The notes under the pieces were generated by a model, which was not told the DNA's origin, made no database searches, and saw only the letters and a list, made by a program, of their open reading frames with translations. From NCBI GenBank assembly GCA_964634465.1, contig CAZWLY010000005.1, positions 62,001 to 126,000 of the forward strand: a stretch of 64,000 nt of DNA, in the 5' to 3' direction. The stretch's first letter is position 1; each line of letters starts with the position of its first letter. Positions 8,493 to 18,572 of this stretch are shown piece by piece. Made by a program: the position numbers and the translations under genes. Origin of the DNA: CAZWLY01 sp964634465. GTDB lineage: Bacteria > Desulfobacterota > Desulfarculia > G963662305.

Positions 8493-9827
8493 TCACTTCT
8501 TCTGGCTGACCAGGGCGCCCTGCCCGGTCATCTCCAGAACCGAGCGCCACAAGCCGCCCTTGGGATCGACGAACTTGTGGCGGGCGGTGCACATCGCGAA
8601 CGGAACGTGGACGTACATGAAGTTCCAGCGGCTGATGATCAGACCCGTTTTGCCGGCCATGGCCGCATGCACGGCGTGCTGCCCCAGAAACGAGCAGTAG
8701 ACCCGGTCGGCCGGCGAGGCCGGGACGGAGCGGATCATGTAGGACGGGTCGATGTACTTGATGGTCACCTCCTTGTCCCGCCCGGTGAAGTACTCGCCGA
8801 TCTTACGCTTCAAAAACGGGCCGATGTCGTTGAGCAGAATGTTTCCGGACGGGTCCTTCTTGATCTCCTTCGCCTCGAAGAGATGCTGGCCGGCCCCTTC
8901 GGCGACCAGGATCACGGCGTGCCGGCGCTCCAAAAGCCGCTGCTCGAGTTTGGCCAACAGCCCCTGGGGCCCGTCCAGTTCGAACGGGACCTCAGGAATG
9001 AGGCAGAAGTTGACGTCGGCCAGGGCCAGAGCGGTGGTGGCGGCGACGAAACCGGCGTAACGCCCCATCACCTTGACCAGCCCGATCCCGTTGGGCACGC
9101 TGGTCGCCTCGTTGTGGGCCGAGCGAATCGCCTCGGTGGCCGCGGCCACGGCCGAGTCGAAGCCGAAGGTCCGGGAGACGAACGAGATGTCGTTGTCGAT
9201 CGTCTTGGGGACGCCGACGATGGCGATCTTCAGGTTTCGCTTGGCCACCTCCCGCTGTATCTTCTGGCTGGCCCTGATCGTGCCGTCGCCGCCGATCATG
9301 AACAACAGGCTGATGTTCATCCGTTCCAGGGCGTCGACGATCTCGCCGACGTCCTGAGGCCCCCGGGACATGCCCAGAAACGACCCGCCCCGGCCGTGGA
9401 TGTTGGCCACCACGCCGGGGGTCAACTCGACGGTCGGGTGGCCGTATTCAGGGATGAAGCCCTGCAGGCCGCAGCGAATGCCAACGATGTTCTCCACCCC
9501 GTAATTGTGGTAGAGCTCCAGCACGATCGCCCTGATGACCGAGTTGATGCCGGGGCACAGCCCGCCGCAGGTGACCACGGCCGCCTTGGCCTTGGCCGGA
9601 TCGAAGTAGATCTTCTTTCTGGGCCCGGCCTTCTCGAACGAGGGAGGGACGGCGTTGTCGGCGCAACGGTGGATGGCGTCGTCGGCGTAGGGGCTGATGA
9701 GTATCCGCTCGTCGTCGCCGACAAAGGTCACCTCCTTGTCGTCTCGATCGATGGGCGTGGGAATCTTGGCCGGACCGAGGACGTCGATCTCCAGCTCCCT
9801 CTCGCGCTTCGAATTCAGGCGGGGCAT
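8493..9827 (-). CDS. ATP-dependent 6-phosphofructokinase (long, plant/protist-type)
   Basis: This 444-residue enzyme phosphorylates fructose 6-phosphate in glycolysis. G-G-L-C-P-G-I-N (88-95), G-G-D-G-T (179-183) and P-K-T-I-D-N-D (207-213, catalytic Asp) identify the PFK family. The Gly in GGDGT predicts ATP rather than pyrophosphate as donor, while the Lys in PKTIDND is shared with PPi enzymes; this combination is typical of the longer plant/trypanosome-type ATP-PFKs. The roughly 80-residue N-terminal extension also fits that group. Start at 9827 is supported by AAGGAGGG just upstream. Donor use is inferred from two residues. Confidence 0.9.
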   Translation of the reverse strand: MPRLNSKRERELEIDVLGPAKIPTPIDRDDKEVTFVGDDERILISPYADDAIHRCADNAVPPSFEKAGPRKKIYFDPAKAKAAVVTCGGLCPGINSVIRAIVLELYHNYGVENIVGIRCGLQGFIPEYGHPTVELTPGVVANIHGRGGSFLGMSRGPQDVGEIVDALERMNISLLFMIGGDGTIRASQKIQREVAKRNLKIAIVGVPKTIDNDISFVSRTFGFDSAVAAATEAIRSAHNEATSVPNGIGLVKVMGRYAGFVAATTALALADVNFCLIPEVPFELDGPQGLLAKLEQRLLERRHAVILVAEGAGQHLFEAKEIKKDPSGNILLNDIGPFLKRKIGEYFTGRDKEVTIKYIDPSYMIRSVPASPADRVYCSFLGQHAVHAAMAGKTGLIISRWNFMYVHVPFAMCTARHKFVDPKGGLWRSVLEMTGQGALVSQKK

Positions 9828-9840
9828 TAAGACCCTCCTT

Positions 9841-11007
9841 TCAGTAGAGAAAATACTCCCGGCAGGAGGCGCTGAACAGGTCCAGCTCCTCTTCCCAACC
9901 GGCCTCCAGTTCGTCCAGATCATGGCCGTCGATCAGGTCGTCGGCCAGCTTCGGTTCGCCCAGAATCAAGTCTATCGGGCGGCGCTCATACTCGTATTCG
10001 TACGGCGGATCGCTCCAGGTCACCTCGTCCGGCCACAGCCTGGCCGCGGCCTGGAGGATGGCCAGGGAGGTCCGGTAGGGCCTGAAGAGGCGGCGTTCGG
10101 TGACGTGGACGAACAGACCGCCGCACGTCCGCCCGGCGAACTTGTTGAACGTCGGTTCGAAGAATATCGGCCGAAAGGCGACCCCGGTCAGGTGGTATTC
10201 TCCAAGCTTTTCAATCAGGGCGAAGGGGTCGATGAACGGCGCGCCGACGATCTCGAAGGGCCTGGTCGTGCCCCGGCCCTCGGAGAGATTGGTCCCCTCG
10301 AAGATGACCTGGCCCGGGTAGACCACCGCCGTATCGACGGTCGGCATGTTGGGCGAGGGCATCACCCAGCCCAGTCCGGTGGCCTCGAAGTAGCGCCACG
10401 GGTCGTAACCGGCCATGGGCACGACCTCCAGCTCGCAATCCACTTCCGAGCTTCTTATCAGTCTGGCCGTCTCGCCGATGGTCAGGCCGTGGCGCATGGG
10501 CAGCCTAGTCAGGCCGACAAAGGAGGAGCACTCGCCGGCCAGAAGATTCCCCTCCTGGGCCCGGCCGATGGGGTTGGGCCGGTCGAGCACGACCACCTTG
10601 ACTCCGGCCCGGCCGCAGGCCTCCATGACCAGTCTAAGGGTGTGAATGTAGGTGTAGACCCTGGTCCCCACGTCCTGGAGATCGACCAGCATGACGTCGA
10701 GTCCCTCGAGCATCCCCGGCTCGGGTTGGCGGACCCGACCGTAGAGGCTGTAGACGGGGACCCGCAAGAGAGGATGTGACGAGTCGGGCGACTCGATCAT
10801 GTTGTCTTGCTTGTCGCCCCAAAAGCCGTGCTGAGGGCCAAAGAGGGCCTTCAACCGCGCTCCGAGATACTCGGCCAGGCGCAGGTAGGAGGGTTTGAAA
10901 CTGGAATCCACCGCCGGCGGATGGGTCAACAGGCCGATCGCGGCGTCGGCGACCCAGGCGGGCGGTTCGGTCAGGAATCTTTCCAACCCCAGGACGCATT
11001 TGGTCAT
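9841..11007 (-). CDS. namZ: NamZ-type exo-beta-N-acetylmuramidase (DUF1343)
   Basis: The roughly 388-residue protein belongs to the DUF1343/NamZ family, which removes non-reducing-end MurNAc from peptidoglycan fragments. Family motifs include F-G-P-Q-H-G-F near residue 60, D-L-Q-D-V-G-T-R-V-Y-T-Y, V-L-D-R-P-N-P-I and E-G-T-N-L-S-E-G-R-G-T-T-R-P-F-E. The first has Gln where many relatives have Glu (PEHG), a variant that could affect catalysis. No clear signal peptide is seen. The start is uncertain: ATG 11007 gives the usual family N-terminus, with in-frame alternatives at 11034 and 11049. It follows pbpC on the same strand and fits wall turnover with pbpC and ampG. Confidence 0.85.
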   Translation of the reverse strand: MTKCVLGLERFLTEPPAWVADAAIGLLTHPPAVDSSFKPSYLRLAEYLGARLKALFGPQHGFWGDKQDNMIESPDSSHPLLRVPVYSLYGRVRQPEPGMLEGLDVMLVDLQDVGTRVYTYIHTLRLVMEACGRAGVKVVVLDRPNPIGRAQEGNLLAGECSSFVGLTRLPMRHGLTIGETARLIRSSEVDCELEVVPMAGYDPWRYFEATGLGWVMPSPNMPTVDTAVVYPGQVIFEGTNLSEGRGTTRPFEIVGAPFIDPFALIEKLGEYHLTGVAFRPIFFEPTFNKFAGRTCGGLFVHVTERRLFRPYRTSLAILQAAARLWPDEVTWSDPPYEYEYERRPIDLILGEPKLADDLIDGHDLDELEAGWEEELDLFSASCREYFLY

Positions 11008-11064
11008 GGACCAAGTGTAACTTGGCGGAATCATAGATTCAAGGCGCAACAGCCGCCGACGGAT

Positions 11065-13458
11065 TCACTCGACGGTGATCTCCACCGCGTCGCCCAGGCC
11101 GCCGGGTGTGACGGCGGCGATCCGGTGGCGTCCGGGGCTGAGCCGCCAGGCCAACTGGTAGGGCGGCCCGGTGGTCGCCTGCTGGCGGCCGTCGATGAAC
11201 CAAGTCAGCCTCTCCGTCGGTCGGGTGCACCGGGCCTGGAGCGTGATCCTGGGTTGCCTCCCGCCGGCGTCGAGAACGAACCGGTCGCCGGGGAGGGGAT
11301 AGGTGATGATCACCGGCCCGGCCGGATCGGAAAGGGAGCCGGCGGCCGGCCTGGGGTGCCGGGGCGGCCGGCCCAGGCTGACCCGATCGCCGGCGTAGAC
11401 TTGCATCTCCGTTCCCGCCTCCGACCGGCCGTCGAAGACCCGGTCCAGATCCTCGACGAAACCGGCCAGCCGATACCGCCCGGCGGCGCCCTTCAGGTTG
11501 CGGGCATGGAGCCAGCCGGCGAAGGGGGTGGGCAGACGATGGGTCCAACCGGTCGGGCGGTGATAGTCGCACTCCCGGCTCGGCTCGGTCCCGGCGATGA
11601 AGTACTCCTCTCTGACATGGGGACAGTGGGCGGTGGGCTTCAGCCCCGAGACGCCGCAGACCTTGGCCCGCCCGACCCCGACCGGCGGCGCAGGGCGGCG
11701 GGGCGGGCTGAAGCGATGGAGTTCGGCCAGGATGTCGGCCGCGATCGGCCCGGCCCCGCTCGAACCCGACAGCCCGGCCGTGGGCCGGCCGTCGAAGTTG
11801 CCCGCCCAGACGGCCACGGTGTAGGCCGGGGTGTAGGCCACGCACCACAGGTCGCGATACCTAGTCGAGGTGCCGGTCTTGACCGCCGCCCTGAGCCCCG
11901 GAGCGAGCGGCGAACCGGCAAAGGTGATCGCCCTGGCCGCCGGATCGGACAGGATGTCGGTGATGATGAACGCCGCCTGGGGGGAGAACACCCGGCGGGC
12001 CGGGACGGGCGGCCGGTCGGCCAGCAGCCTGGGCGGCGCGTAGCGGCCGCCGTTGGCCAGGGCGGCGAAGGCGGCGGCCAGATCGATGAGCCTGACCTCG
12101 GCGTTGCCCACGGCCAGACCGAGGCCGTATCGCTCCGGGCCGGGGCCCGAGCGTTCCAGCAAGCCCAACTGGGTCAGGACGTCGTGGAACGGGCCCGGAC
12201 CGATGAGCCGGAGCAGGTAGACCGCCGACAGGTTGAACGAGTTGCCCAGCGCCGCCCGAAGGGAGACCGGGCCGTAGCTGCGCCGGTCGAAGTTGGCCGG
12301 CAGGTAGTCGCCGCCGGGGGAGCGGTAGCGGCGAGCGACGTCCTCCAACACGTCGGCCGCGGTGTAGCCCGCCTCCAAGGCCAGGGCGTAGAGGAAGGGC
12401 TTCAGGGACGAGCCGGCCGAACGCCGGGCCAGGGCGCCGTTGACGAAGCCGCCGTCCTGGGGCCCGTAAGCCAGGGAGCCGGCCAGGGCCAGCACCTCAG
12501 GGCCGCCCCGGGACCCGGAATTGGCCAGGATCACCGCCGCCGCCTGCCGGGCGCCGCCGGCCCTCAAGCGCTGCCGGTGGGCGGTCAGGATGCGCTCCAG
12601 CCGGTGCTGAAGGGTAAGATCGACGGTGGTCCTGACCTCGCCCCAGGGCGTTCCCTCCCCTTTGGCCAGGAGCATATCGACCAGGTGCGGGGCCTCCATG
12701 GGAAAGCGCCGGGGGACGAAAGCGATTTCCTCGGCCCTGGCCGCGGCCAGGTTCTCGGCGTCGATAAAGCCCAGGGCGTGCATTCGCTTCAGCACCCGGT
12801 CCTTCTTGGCCATCAATTCGGCGACGTGGCCGCCATAGGGACTCAGCCGCCCCGGCGCGGCGGGCAGCGAGGCCAGCACGGCCGCCTGGGCCAGACTCAG
12901 CTCCGTGGCGCTGCAGCCGAAGTAGGTCCTGGCCGCCGCCTCGACGCCGATCAGGTTGTGGCCCAGCGGCGCCCGGTTGAGATAGAGCCCCAGGATCTCG
13001 GCCTTGGACAGCCTCGCCTCCAGGCGAACCGCCCGGGCCATCTCGACCAGCTTGCCGTAGAACGAACGCCGCCTGGGCGCGACCAGCCGGGCCAACTGCT
13101 GGGTGATGGTCGAGGCGCCGGAGACGATCCGGCCGGCCTCGAGATTGTCCCTGGCGGCCCGAATGACGGCCAGGGGATCGACGCCGGAATGGGAGTAAAA
13201 GCGCTTGTCCTCGGCGGCGATGAAAGCCAGCTTGAGCCTTTCGGGAATCTTCTCTGGATCGAGCCAGATGTGGCGTCGGCCGCGCTCGTCGGGAACGAAG
13301 CGCAGCACCCGCCCCCTCCGGTCGGTGAAGACGCGGCACGGCTTGAGGCGCAGATCGGTCGGGTCGATCGCCGAAGCCGACCACACCTCGACGCCCAGAA
13401 CGGCGAGCGGAACGAGGACGACCAGCCAGGCCGTAATCGGCCAGGGTATCTTCTTCAG
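11065..13458 (-). CDS. pbpC: penicillin-binding protein 1C (bifunctional transglycosylase/transpeptidase)
   Basis: A membrane anchor (about 7-26) is followed by a family 51 glycosyltransferase domain with E-D-K-R-F-Y-S-H-S-G-V-D, G-A-S-T-I-T-Q-Q-L-A and L-N-R-A-P-L-G. The transpeptidase domain has S-S-L-K (SxxK), S-F-N (SxN) and K-T-G-T-S. The C-terminus carries the PBP1C-specific domain (Y-P-L-P-G-D-R). It polymerises and cross-links peptidoglycan on the outer face of the inner membrane. It follows the alpha-2-macroglobulin gene, the usual yfhM-pbpC pairing. No ATG, GTG or TTG lies near the natural N-terminus; CTG at 13458, six bases after the upstream stop, would give L-K-K-I-P-W-P. The start is therefore uncertain. 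Confidence 0.92.
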   Translation of the reverse strand: MKKIPWPITAWLVVLVPLAVLGVEVWSASAIDPTDLRLKPCRVFTDRRGRVLRFVPDERGRRHIWLDPEKIPERLKLAFIAAEDKRFYSHSGVDPLAVIRAARDNLEAGRIVSGASTITQQLARLVAPRRRSFYGKLVEMARAVRLEARLSKAEILGLYLNRAPLGHNLIGVEAAARTYFGCSATELSLAQAAVLASLPAAPGRLSPYGGHVAELMAKKDRVLKRMHALGFIDAENLAAARAEEIAFVPRRFPMEAPHLVDMLLAKGEGTPWGEVRTTVDLTLQHRLERILTAHRQRLRAGGARQAAAVILANSGSRGGPEVLALAGSLAYGPQDGGFVNGALARRSAGSSLKPFLYALALEAGYTAADVLEDVARRYRSPGGDYLPANFDRRSYGPVSLRAALGNSFNLSAVYLLRLIGPGPFHDVLTQLGLLERSGPGPERYGLGLAVGNAEVRLIDLAAAFAALANGGRYAPPRLLADRPPVPARRVFSPQAAFIITDILSDPAARAITFAGSPLAPGLRAAVKTGTSTRYRDLWCVAYTPAYTVAVWAGNFDGRPTAGLSGSSGAGPIAADILAELHRFSPPRRPAPPVGVGRAKVCGVSGLKPTAHCPHVREEYFIAGTEPSRECDYHRPTGWTHRLPTPFAGWLHARNLKGAAGRYRLAGFVEDLDRVFDGRSEAGTEMQVYAGDRVSLGRPPRHPRPAAGSLSDPAGPVIITYPLPGDRFVLDAGGRQPRITLQARCTRPTERLTWFIDGRQQATTGPPYQLAWRLSPGRHRIAAVTPGGLGDAVEITVE

Positions 13459-13463
13459 CCAGG

Positions 13464-16400
13464 CTATTTCCCGCCCCCCTCGGCCGGCTCGATGGTCAGA
13501 CGCGAGGCGGGGCTCAAGCCCTTGACCTCGGGCCGGTACATCAGGGCCGCCCGGCTGGGCGGGACGACGAACTCGCCGGCCGCCACCGCCCGGGCGTAGT
13601 AGACGAACTCGAAGGTCCCCCGCCACAGTCGATCTCGGAAGGCCAGAACCCGATCGTCCTTGATCTCCATGAACTCCGGCACGAAGCGATAGTAGCCGTC
13701 CGGACTCCAGTAGAACCCCCGGTAGGCCGCCTCGTCCATCTCGCCCCTGGGCGGCAGGTTCTCCTCGGTCTTGAAGGCGGTATTGAGGGCCATCAGCCCG
13801 GCCGGCAAGGGATCGTCCAGGACGACGTAGCGCAAGTCGGCCGCCTCGGCCTCGATTTTGAGCCGGACGGTGACCAGGTCGCCGACCCGAATCACCTCGG
13901 AGCCGTCGGTGTTCTTGATCGTCTTTTCGATCTTGAACCCGGCGGCGCGGCCCGATCTGGAGTAGTCCGGCCGGGGCAGGGTCAGCTCGACCAGGTAGAG
14001 CAGCGGCCCCTGGCCGTCGGTCTCGATCTCAAAGGTCGGATCAGCCACGAACCGGCCGACGTCCAACGGGAATATCCGGAACGACTTGGGGTCCAGCTCG
14101 AGGCTCACCGCCGGCCGTCCGGTCTGACGGAGGGTGACCGTGACCGGTTTTAGGCCGATCTTCGCCCCGGCCAGGTACTTGCTGAGGGCGTAGAGCGACC
14201 AGGAGGTGTCGCTGGTCGAGGTCCAGGCGCCGCTCCGGCCCAGGCCGCCGAGGAGCCGCATCGCCGCCCGATCCACGGCCGGGTCGCCGGGCAGCACGGC
14301 CTGACCCAGAAGCAAGGCCACCGCCGGCTGTCGATAGCGGGCCGAGAACTCGTCGCGACGAATCTCCGGGCCGGAGCGCTCCAGCAGTCTGAGCGCCGAC
14401 TCCCGGAGCCTCTCCGGTCGGCCCAGGCCGGCTTCGTGACCGGCCAGGACCAGGAGCATCCGGGCCTGGCGGCCGGCCTTATTGTAGTCCCTGGCCGCCG
14501 CCTGGAGGGTCTGGTTGTCCAGTCGCCCGTCCAGGGCCAGGGCGTAGCACGACACGGCCCGCTGGAGGTGATCCGGCCAGCCGCGCCTGACGATGCGCTT
14601 GAGATAGTCCTGGGCCCGGCGAAGGCGATCTTGGGGCGCCTTCAGCCCGGCCTGCTTGGCCAGGGTCAGGGCCAAGACGGCGTAGGCCGAGCCCCAGGCG
14701 TGGGCTTGCCACTGGCCGGGCCAGTAGCCGAACCCGCCGTCGTCGGTCTGCATCGACATCAGCCGGTCGAGGCCCTGGGAGAGTCGCTCGTCGGCCTTGC
14801 CCAAGCTGACGCCCGGAACCAGGCCCTCCCGGATGAACGGCCTCAGCGCGGCCAGGCCGATGACCTGGGAGGCGGTCTGTTCCACACAGCCGTAAGGATA
14901 GCGGAGCAGGTATTTGACGGCCGGGACCAGGCGCAAGAACGGCGAGCCGGCCACGGTGACCAGGCACCTGGCCTCGCCAGGGCTCAAGTCTGCAACATCG
15001 AGCGCCTTGGCGGTCTCGTGAAGCGGGAAGCGGACCTGGGTCGAACCCTCGAACTTGCCGAACAGAACCTCGGTCTCCAACACGTAACCGCTGTTTATCG
15101 GCAGACTCAAGGCCACCCCGTCGGTCAGATCGCCGAAAACGCCGGTGACCGTCACCTTGGCCGGCCCGGTCGCCGCGGCCCGACCGCTTATCGACGTCTC
15201 GGCCGAGCCGTCGGCCTCGAGATCGATTCCGGCCGCCGGCCCGGTCAGTTCAAGGCCGCCCTCGGCCTCGACCTCGATACTCGCCTGCCCGGAGCGATCG
15301 GTGTTGTTGAAGGCCCGGACCTTGAAGGTGAAGCGGTCGCCCTTGGTCAAGAACCGCGGCAGGCCCGGCTCCAGGTAGAAGTCCTGGACCGCCAACAGCG
15401 ATCGGGCGGCGTTGGCGAAGCCGCCGCCGGCGTCGCAGGCGACGACGTAGACCCGGTAGGTGGTCATGGTGTCCGGCAGGGTGAAGCTGACTTCGGCCCG
15501 GCCCTGATCGTCGGTCACCACTCGGGGGTTGAAGTAGGCCACCGGGTTGAACTCGCCCCGGATCTTGATCGGTTGCCGGCCTGGGGCCATGAGCTTGGCC
15601 GCCAGCGCCCCGCCGCCGGTCAGGGTCTCGTTCTTGGCCAGCGAAAACGGCGTCTGGTGGAGGAGCAGCACTCGCTCCTCGCCCGAATCGACGTCCAAGG
15701 GGGTGGTGAAATAGAGCAGCTTGTCCAGGCTGGGGACCTGGTAGCCGGTCAAAGCCAGGACGCTCTCGTCGACCACGCCCACGGCCAACTCGGCCCGGCG
15801 GCCCCGGCCCTCCTCGTCCTCGACGGACAGCTCGATGCTCACCGGCCGGCCCGGCCGGCCCTTCAACTTGCCCGAGCCGGAGCCGATGGCCACCTTGAGG
15901 CCGTCGTCGCCCAATCTGACCGGCAGGTTGACCGTGCCGAACAGAAAGTCGGGCGCTTGGCTGTCGTAGCGGCCGGAGTAGACCGGGAACTCGCCCCGGG
16001 GCGAGATGGCCAGCACCGACAGGTAGACATTGGGTGCGTGCCCCTCTTCGATCGGAACGTCGATGTACTTCTGGCCCGGCTTGGGCTCGATCACCCAGTA
16101 CTTGATCACCTCGTCCCGCTCCAGGCTGACCAGGCAGCGGGTCACCGGCCGCTGGGGCATCAAGAATATCCGGGCCCGATCTCCGGGCCGATACCTCTCC
16201 TTGTCGGCGGCCAGGGCCAGGTCCTGGTAGGGTCGGTCGCGCCGGTAGTAGGCCTGCCACATCACGTCGCCGGTCACCTCGAAGTTGGTGGCCGAGGTAA
16301 ACTTCCGTCCCTTGTCGTCGGTGTAGGTGAAGGCCAGGCGGTAGCGGCCGCCCCAGGCGAAATCGAACTCAAAGCCGGCTTTGCCCTGCTTGATGGGCAG

Positions 16401-18572
16401 CTCGGCGGCGAAGACCCGCCGCCAGACGGTCTCGTAGTTCCAATAGACGTCGCCCCGTTGGTTGCGCTTGCGGATGTAGGTCCCGCTCTCCTGGAGCACC
16501 TCGGCCTGGATCCGGCCGTAGTAGATTCGTTTGCCAAAGGGATCGGTGACGATGGCGGACAACGCCTGGCTCTGGCCGGCCTGGACCCGCGGCGGGTGCT
16601 TGCTGATGCCGACCAGGAGCTCGGGTTCGACTTGATAGCGCTTGCTGGCCGAGGAGGCCCGGCCGTCGAAGTCGATCACCGAGGCCGAGATCAAAAGACC
16701 CCGCTGGCCGGAAAGTATCCGCCAGTCCAGCGGAAAATCGAAGCTGAGCTTGCCCTCGGCGTCGAGCACCGCCTCGCCGCTCTCCAGAAGCTCATCCTTG
16801 TCTCCGGCCGGATAACCGAATTCGTAGTCTTCGAAGCCGGCCACCTTGTGCTCGGTCCCGGTGTGGTAGATCTGCCACCGAACCTGGCCGTGCTTGACCG
16901 GGCCGCCGGCGTAATAGAGTCCCTTCACCTCCACCCGGACCAGTTCCACCTCCCGCTCCCGGCCGGGGACGGAGGCGTCGATGGCGCTGCGCCGGGAAAA
17001 CGTCAGTTGGGCGTAGTGGCGCGGCGGCTTGAACTCCTGGACCTGGAAGACGGCACTGGCCGTCTGCCCCTCGGCCGGGCCGTAGCGCATCTTGAGGGTG
17101 TAGCGGCCCAGGGGCAGGTACGGCTCCAGCTTGAAGGCGCCCGAGGCGGTGCCGAATTCCGACAACTCGGCCTTCGAGAAAAAGATCCGCTCGCCGCGGG
17201 CGCTTATCGCCTCAAAGATCAAGCCGCGGCCGGCCGGGGAGACGAGGCGGCGGTCCTTGAGAATCCTGACCACCCCCTTGAACTGGACCTCGTCGCCGGG
17301 CCGATACACGCCCCGATCGGTAAAGACCTGGCCCTTGATCGGCTCCGCCGAGGCTCCGAGCGGGGCCGGCCGATCGGCGCGGCCGGGCGGGTAGGCGGCG
17401 GGCGAGTCGGCCTGAAGGGGCTTGAGCGCGGCCGGGCCGTTGATCTCGATGAACGACACGTCCTCGTCGTCGCCGACGATGACAAAGGCGATCTCGCTGG
17501 GGTGGAGCCGGCGCTTGATCTTGGCGAAGCGGCCCAGCCGGCTCAGGCTCAACCCCTCCAATTCGCCGCCTTTGAAGCTAAAGAGCCCCTCGTCCTCGGT
17601 CTGGCCGAGATAGAACGCCTCCAACTGTCTGGTGAGGCCGAGAACGTGGAGGCCGAAGCGGCCCTCGGCCCGGGCGAGGGAGGTGGCCCAGATGAGCAGG
17701 CCGTCCTTCCAGGCCTTGTAGGCCAGGCCGATGTCGGTGATCCTAAACAGGCGGGGCCGGGTCGAAACCGGTGCATTGTCGCGGAGGTAGGTCAGGCGGA
17801 TCAGTTCCAGCGAGCCCCGATCGCTGGCTGGCCGGAAGCTCAGCGGGATGGAGAAGGCCCGGGGCCGATTCTTTCGGCCGCCGCAGTAGAAAAGCTGGCG
17901 GCGCTTGGCCGGCGGCGTCAAAAAACGGGCGAAGCGCTTGTCGCCGGCGATGAGCGTCCCGGCCTCGCTCGCCGCTTTGGTCAGCGCCTCCCAGGTCTCC
18001 GCCCAGGAGGGCGGCGCCGGCCGGGTTGGGCCGGCCGGAGCGGCGGCGGCCAGGGCGAGGGGGATCAACAGCGGCGGCACCTTGAAGCCTTCGAGGGTGA
18101 TCCGCTCGACGTTAGTCAGCCGGGTGTGGATCAACTGGCGGCTGTTGAGCTCGACCACCGCACCGGGTCCGGCGAAGACGGCCTTGGCCGGCGAGTCGGG
18201 CATAAAAAAGCGGGTGACGGTGGAACGATAGCGTTTACCCCTCAGCGTCCAGTTGGGCGGCAGCGACAGGACGTAGTTCTGGGCGAATCTGAAATCGCCG
18301 GCCAGGCTGACCGCACCGGTCCGGTCGGCCCGGCAGGCCCGCCAATCGATGGCCGTCCGGGGCAGAATCCTGAGGCGGTATTGGAGGTCGCGGATCGATA
18401 CTTCTTGGCTGAAGAAGAGGGTCACCCGCTCCTTGTCCGGATCGGGGTCGATGCGCAGGATGGTGAACTCCCTGGCCGGATCGAAGCCCGCCGCCCGGAC
18501 CTCGACCAGACCGAAGAAAACGGCCAGCAGGGTCCACGCCGCCGCCACAAGGATCGCCAGTCTTGATCTCAT
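13464..18572 (-). CDS. bacterial alpha-2-macroglobulin (thioester protease trap)
   Basis: This roughly 1702-residue secreted protein starts with a signal peptide (hydrophobic 6-25). It contains the macroglobulin MG domains, the A2M bait/MG7 region, and the thioester motif P-Y-G-C-V-E-Q-T (Cys1229) inside the alpha/alpha toroid. It ends in A2M receptor-like sequence. Bacterial A2Ms trap attacking proteases in the periplasm and are typically encoded next to pbpC, as here, linking defence to wall repair. The ATG at 18572 has GGAGG five bases upstream. No lipobox is evident. The long opposite-strand open frames here are shadows of the high GC content. Confidence 0.95.
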   Translation of the reverse strand: MRSRLAILVAAAWTLLAVFFGLVEVRAAGFDPAREFTILRIDPDPDKERVTLFFSQEVSIRDLQYRLRILPRTAIDWRACRADRTGAVSLAGDFRFAQNYVLSLPPNWTLRGKRYRSTVTRFFMPDSPAKAVFAGPGAVVELNSRQLIHTRLTNVERITLEGFKVPPLLIPLALAAAAPAGPTRPAPPSWAETWEALTKAASEAGTLIAGDKRFARFLTPPAKRRQLFYCGGRKNRPRAFSIPLSFRPASDRGSLELIRLTYLRDNAPVSTRPRLFRITDIGLAYKAWKDGLLIWATSLARAEGRFGLHVLGLTRQLEAFYLGQTEDEGLFSFKGGELEGLSLSRLGRFAKIKRRLHPSEIAFVIVGDDEDVSFIEINGPAALKPLQADSPAAYPPGRADRPAPLGASAEPIKGQVFTDRGVYRPGDEVQFKGVVRILKDRRLVSPAGRGLIFEAISARGERIFFSKAELSEFGTASGAFKLEPYLPLGRYTLKMRYGPAEGQTASAVFQVQEFKPPRHYAQLTFSRRSAIDASVPGREREVELVRVEVKGLYYAGGPVKHGQVRWQIYHTGTEHKVAGFEDYEFGYPAGDKDELLESGEAVLDAEGKLSFDFPLDWRILSGQRGLLISASVIDFDGRASSASKRYQVEPELLVGISKHPPRVQAGQSQALSAIVTDPFGKRIYYGRIQAEVLQESGTYIRKRNQRGDVYWNYETVWRRVFAAELPIKQGKAGFEFDFAWGGRYRLAFTYTDDKGRKFTSATNFEVTGDVMWQAYYRRDRPYQDLALAADKERYRPGDRARIFLMPQRPVTRCLVSLERDEVIKYWVIEPKPGQKYIDVPIEEGHAPNVYLSVLAISPRGEFPVYSGRYDSQAPDFLFGTVNLPVRLGDDGLKVAIGSGSGKLKGRPGRPVSIELSVEDEEGRGRRAELAVGVVDESVLALTGYQVPSLDKLLYFTTPLDVDSGEERVLLLHQTPFSLAKNETLTGGGALAAKLMAPGRQPIKIRGEFNPVAYFNPRVVTDDQGRAEVSFTLPDTMTTYRVYVVACDAGGGFANAARSLLAVQDFYLEPGLPRFLTKGDRFTFKVRAFNNTDRSGQASIEVEAEGGLELTGPAAGIDLEADGSAETSISGRAAATGPAKVTVTGVFGDLTDGVALSLPINSGYVLETEVLFGKFEGSTQVRFPLHETAKALDVADLSPGEARCLVTVAGSPFLRLVPAVKYLLRYPYGCVEQTASQVIGLAALRPFIREGLVPGVSLGKADERLSQGLDRLMSMQTDDGGFGYWPGQWQAHAWGSAYAVLALTLAKQAGLKAPQDRLRRAQDYLKRIVRRGWPDHLQRAVSCYALALDGRLDNQTLQAAARDYNKAGRQARMLLVLAGHEAGLGRPERLRESALRLLERSGPEIRRDEFSARYRQPAVALLLGQAVLPGDPAVDRAAMRLLGGLGRSGAWTSTSDTSWSLYALSKYLAGAKIGLKPVTVTLRQTGRPAVSLELDPKSFRIFPLDVGRFVADPTFEIETDGQGPLLYLVELTLPRPDYSRSGRAAGFKIEKTIKNTDGSEVIRVGDLVTVRLKIEAEAADLRYVVLDDPLPAGLMALNTAFKTEENLPPRGEMDEAAYRGFYWSPDGYYRFVPEFMEIKDDRVLAFRDRLWRGTFEFVYYARAVAAGEFVVPPSRAALMYRPEVKGLSPASRLTIEPAEGGGK

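Noticed and set aside
14436..18566. 1376-codon open frame opposite the alpha-2-macroglobulin gene
   Set aside because: It is fully overlapped by an intact family protein on the other strand and is rich in Gly/Arg/Gln with no motifs; a codon-bias shadow.
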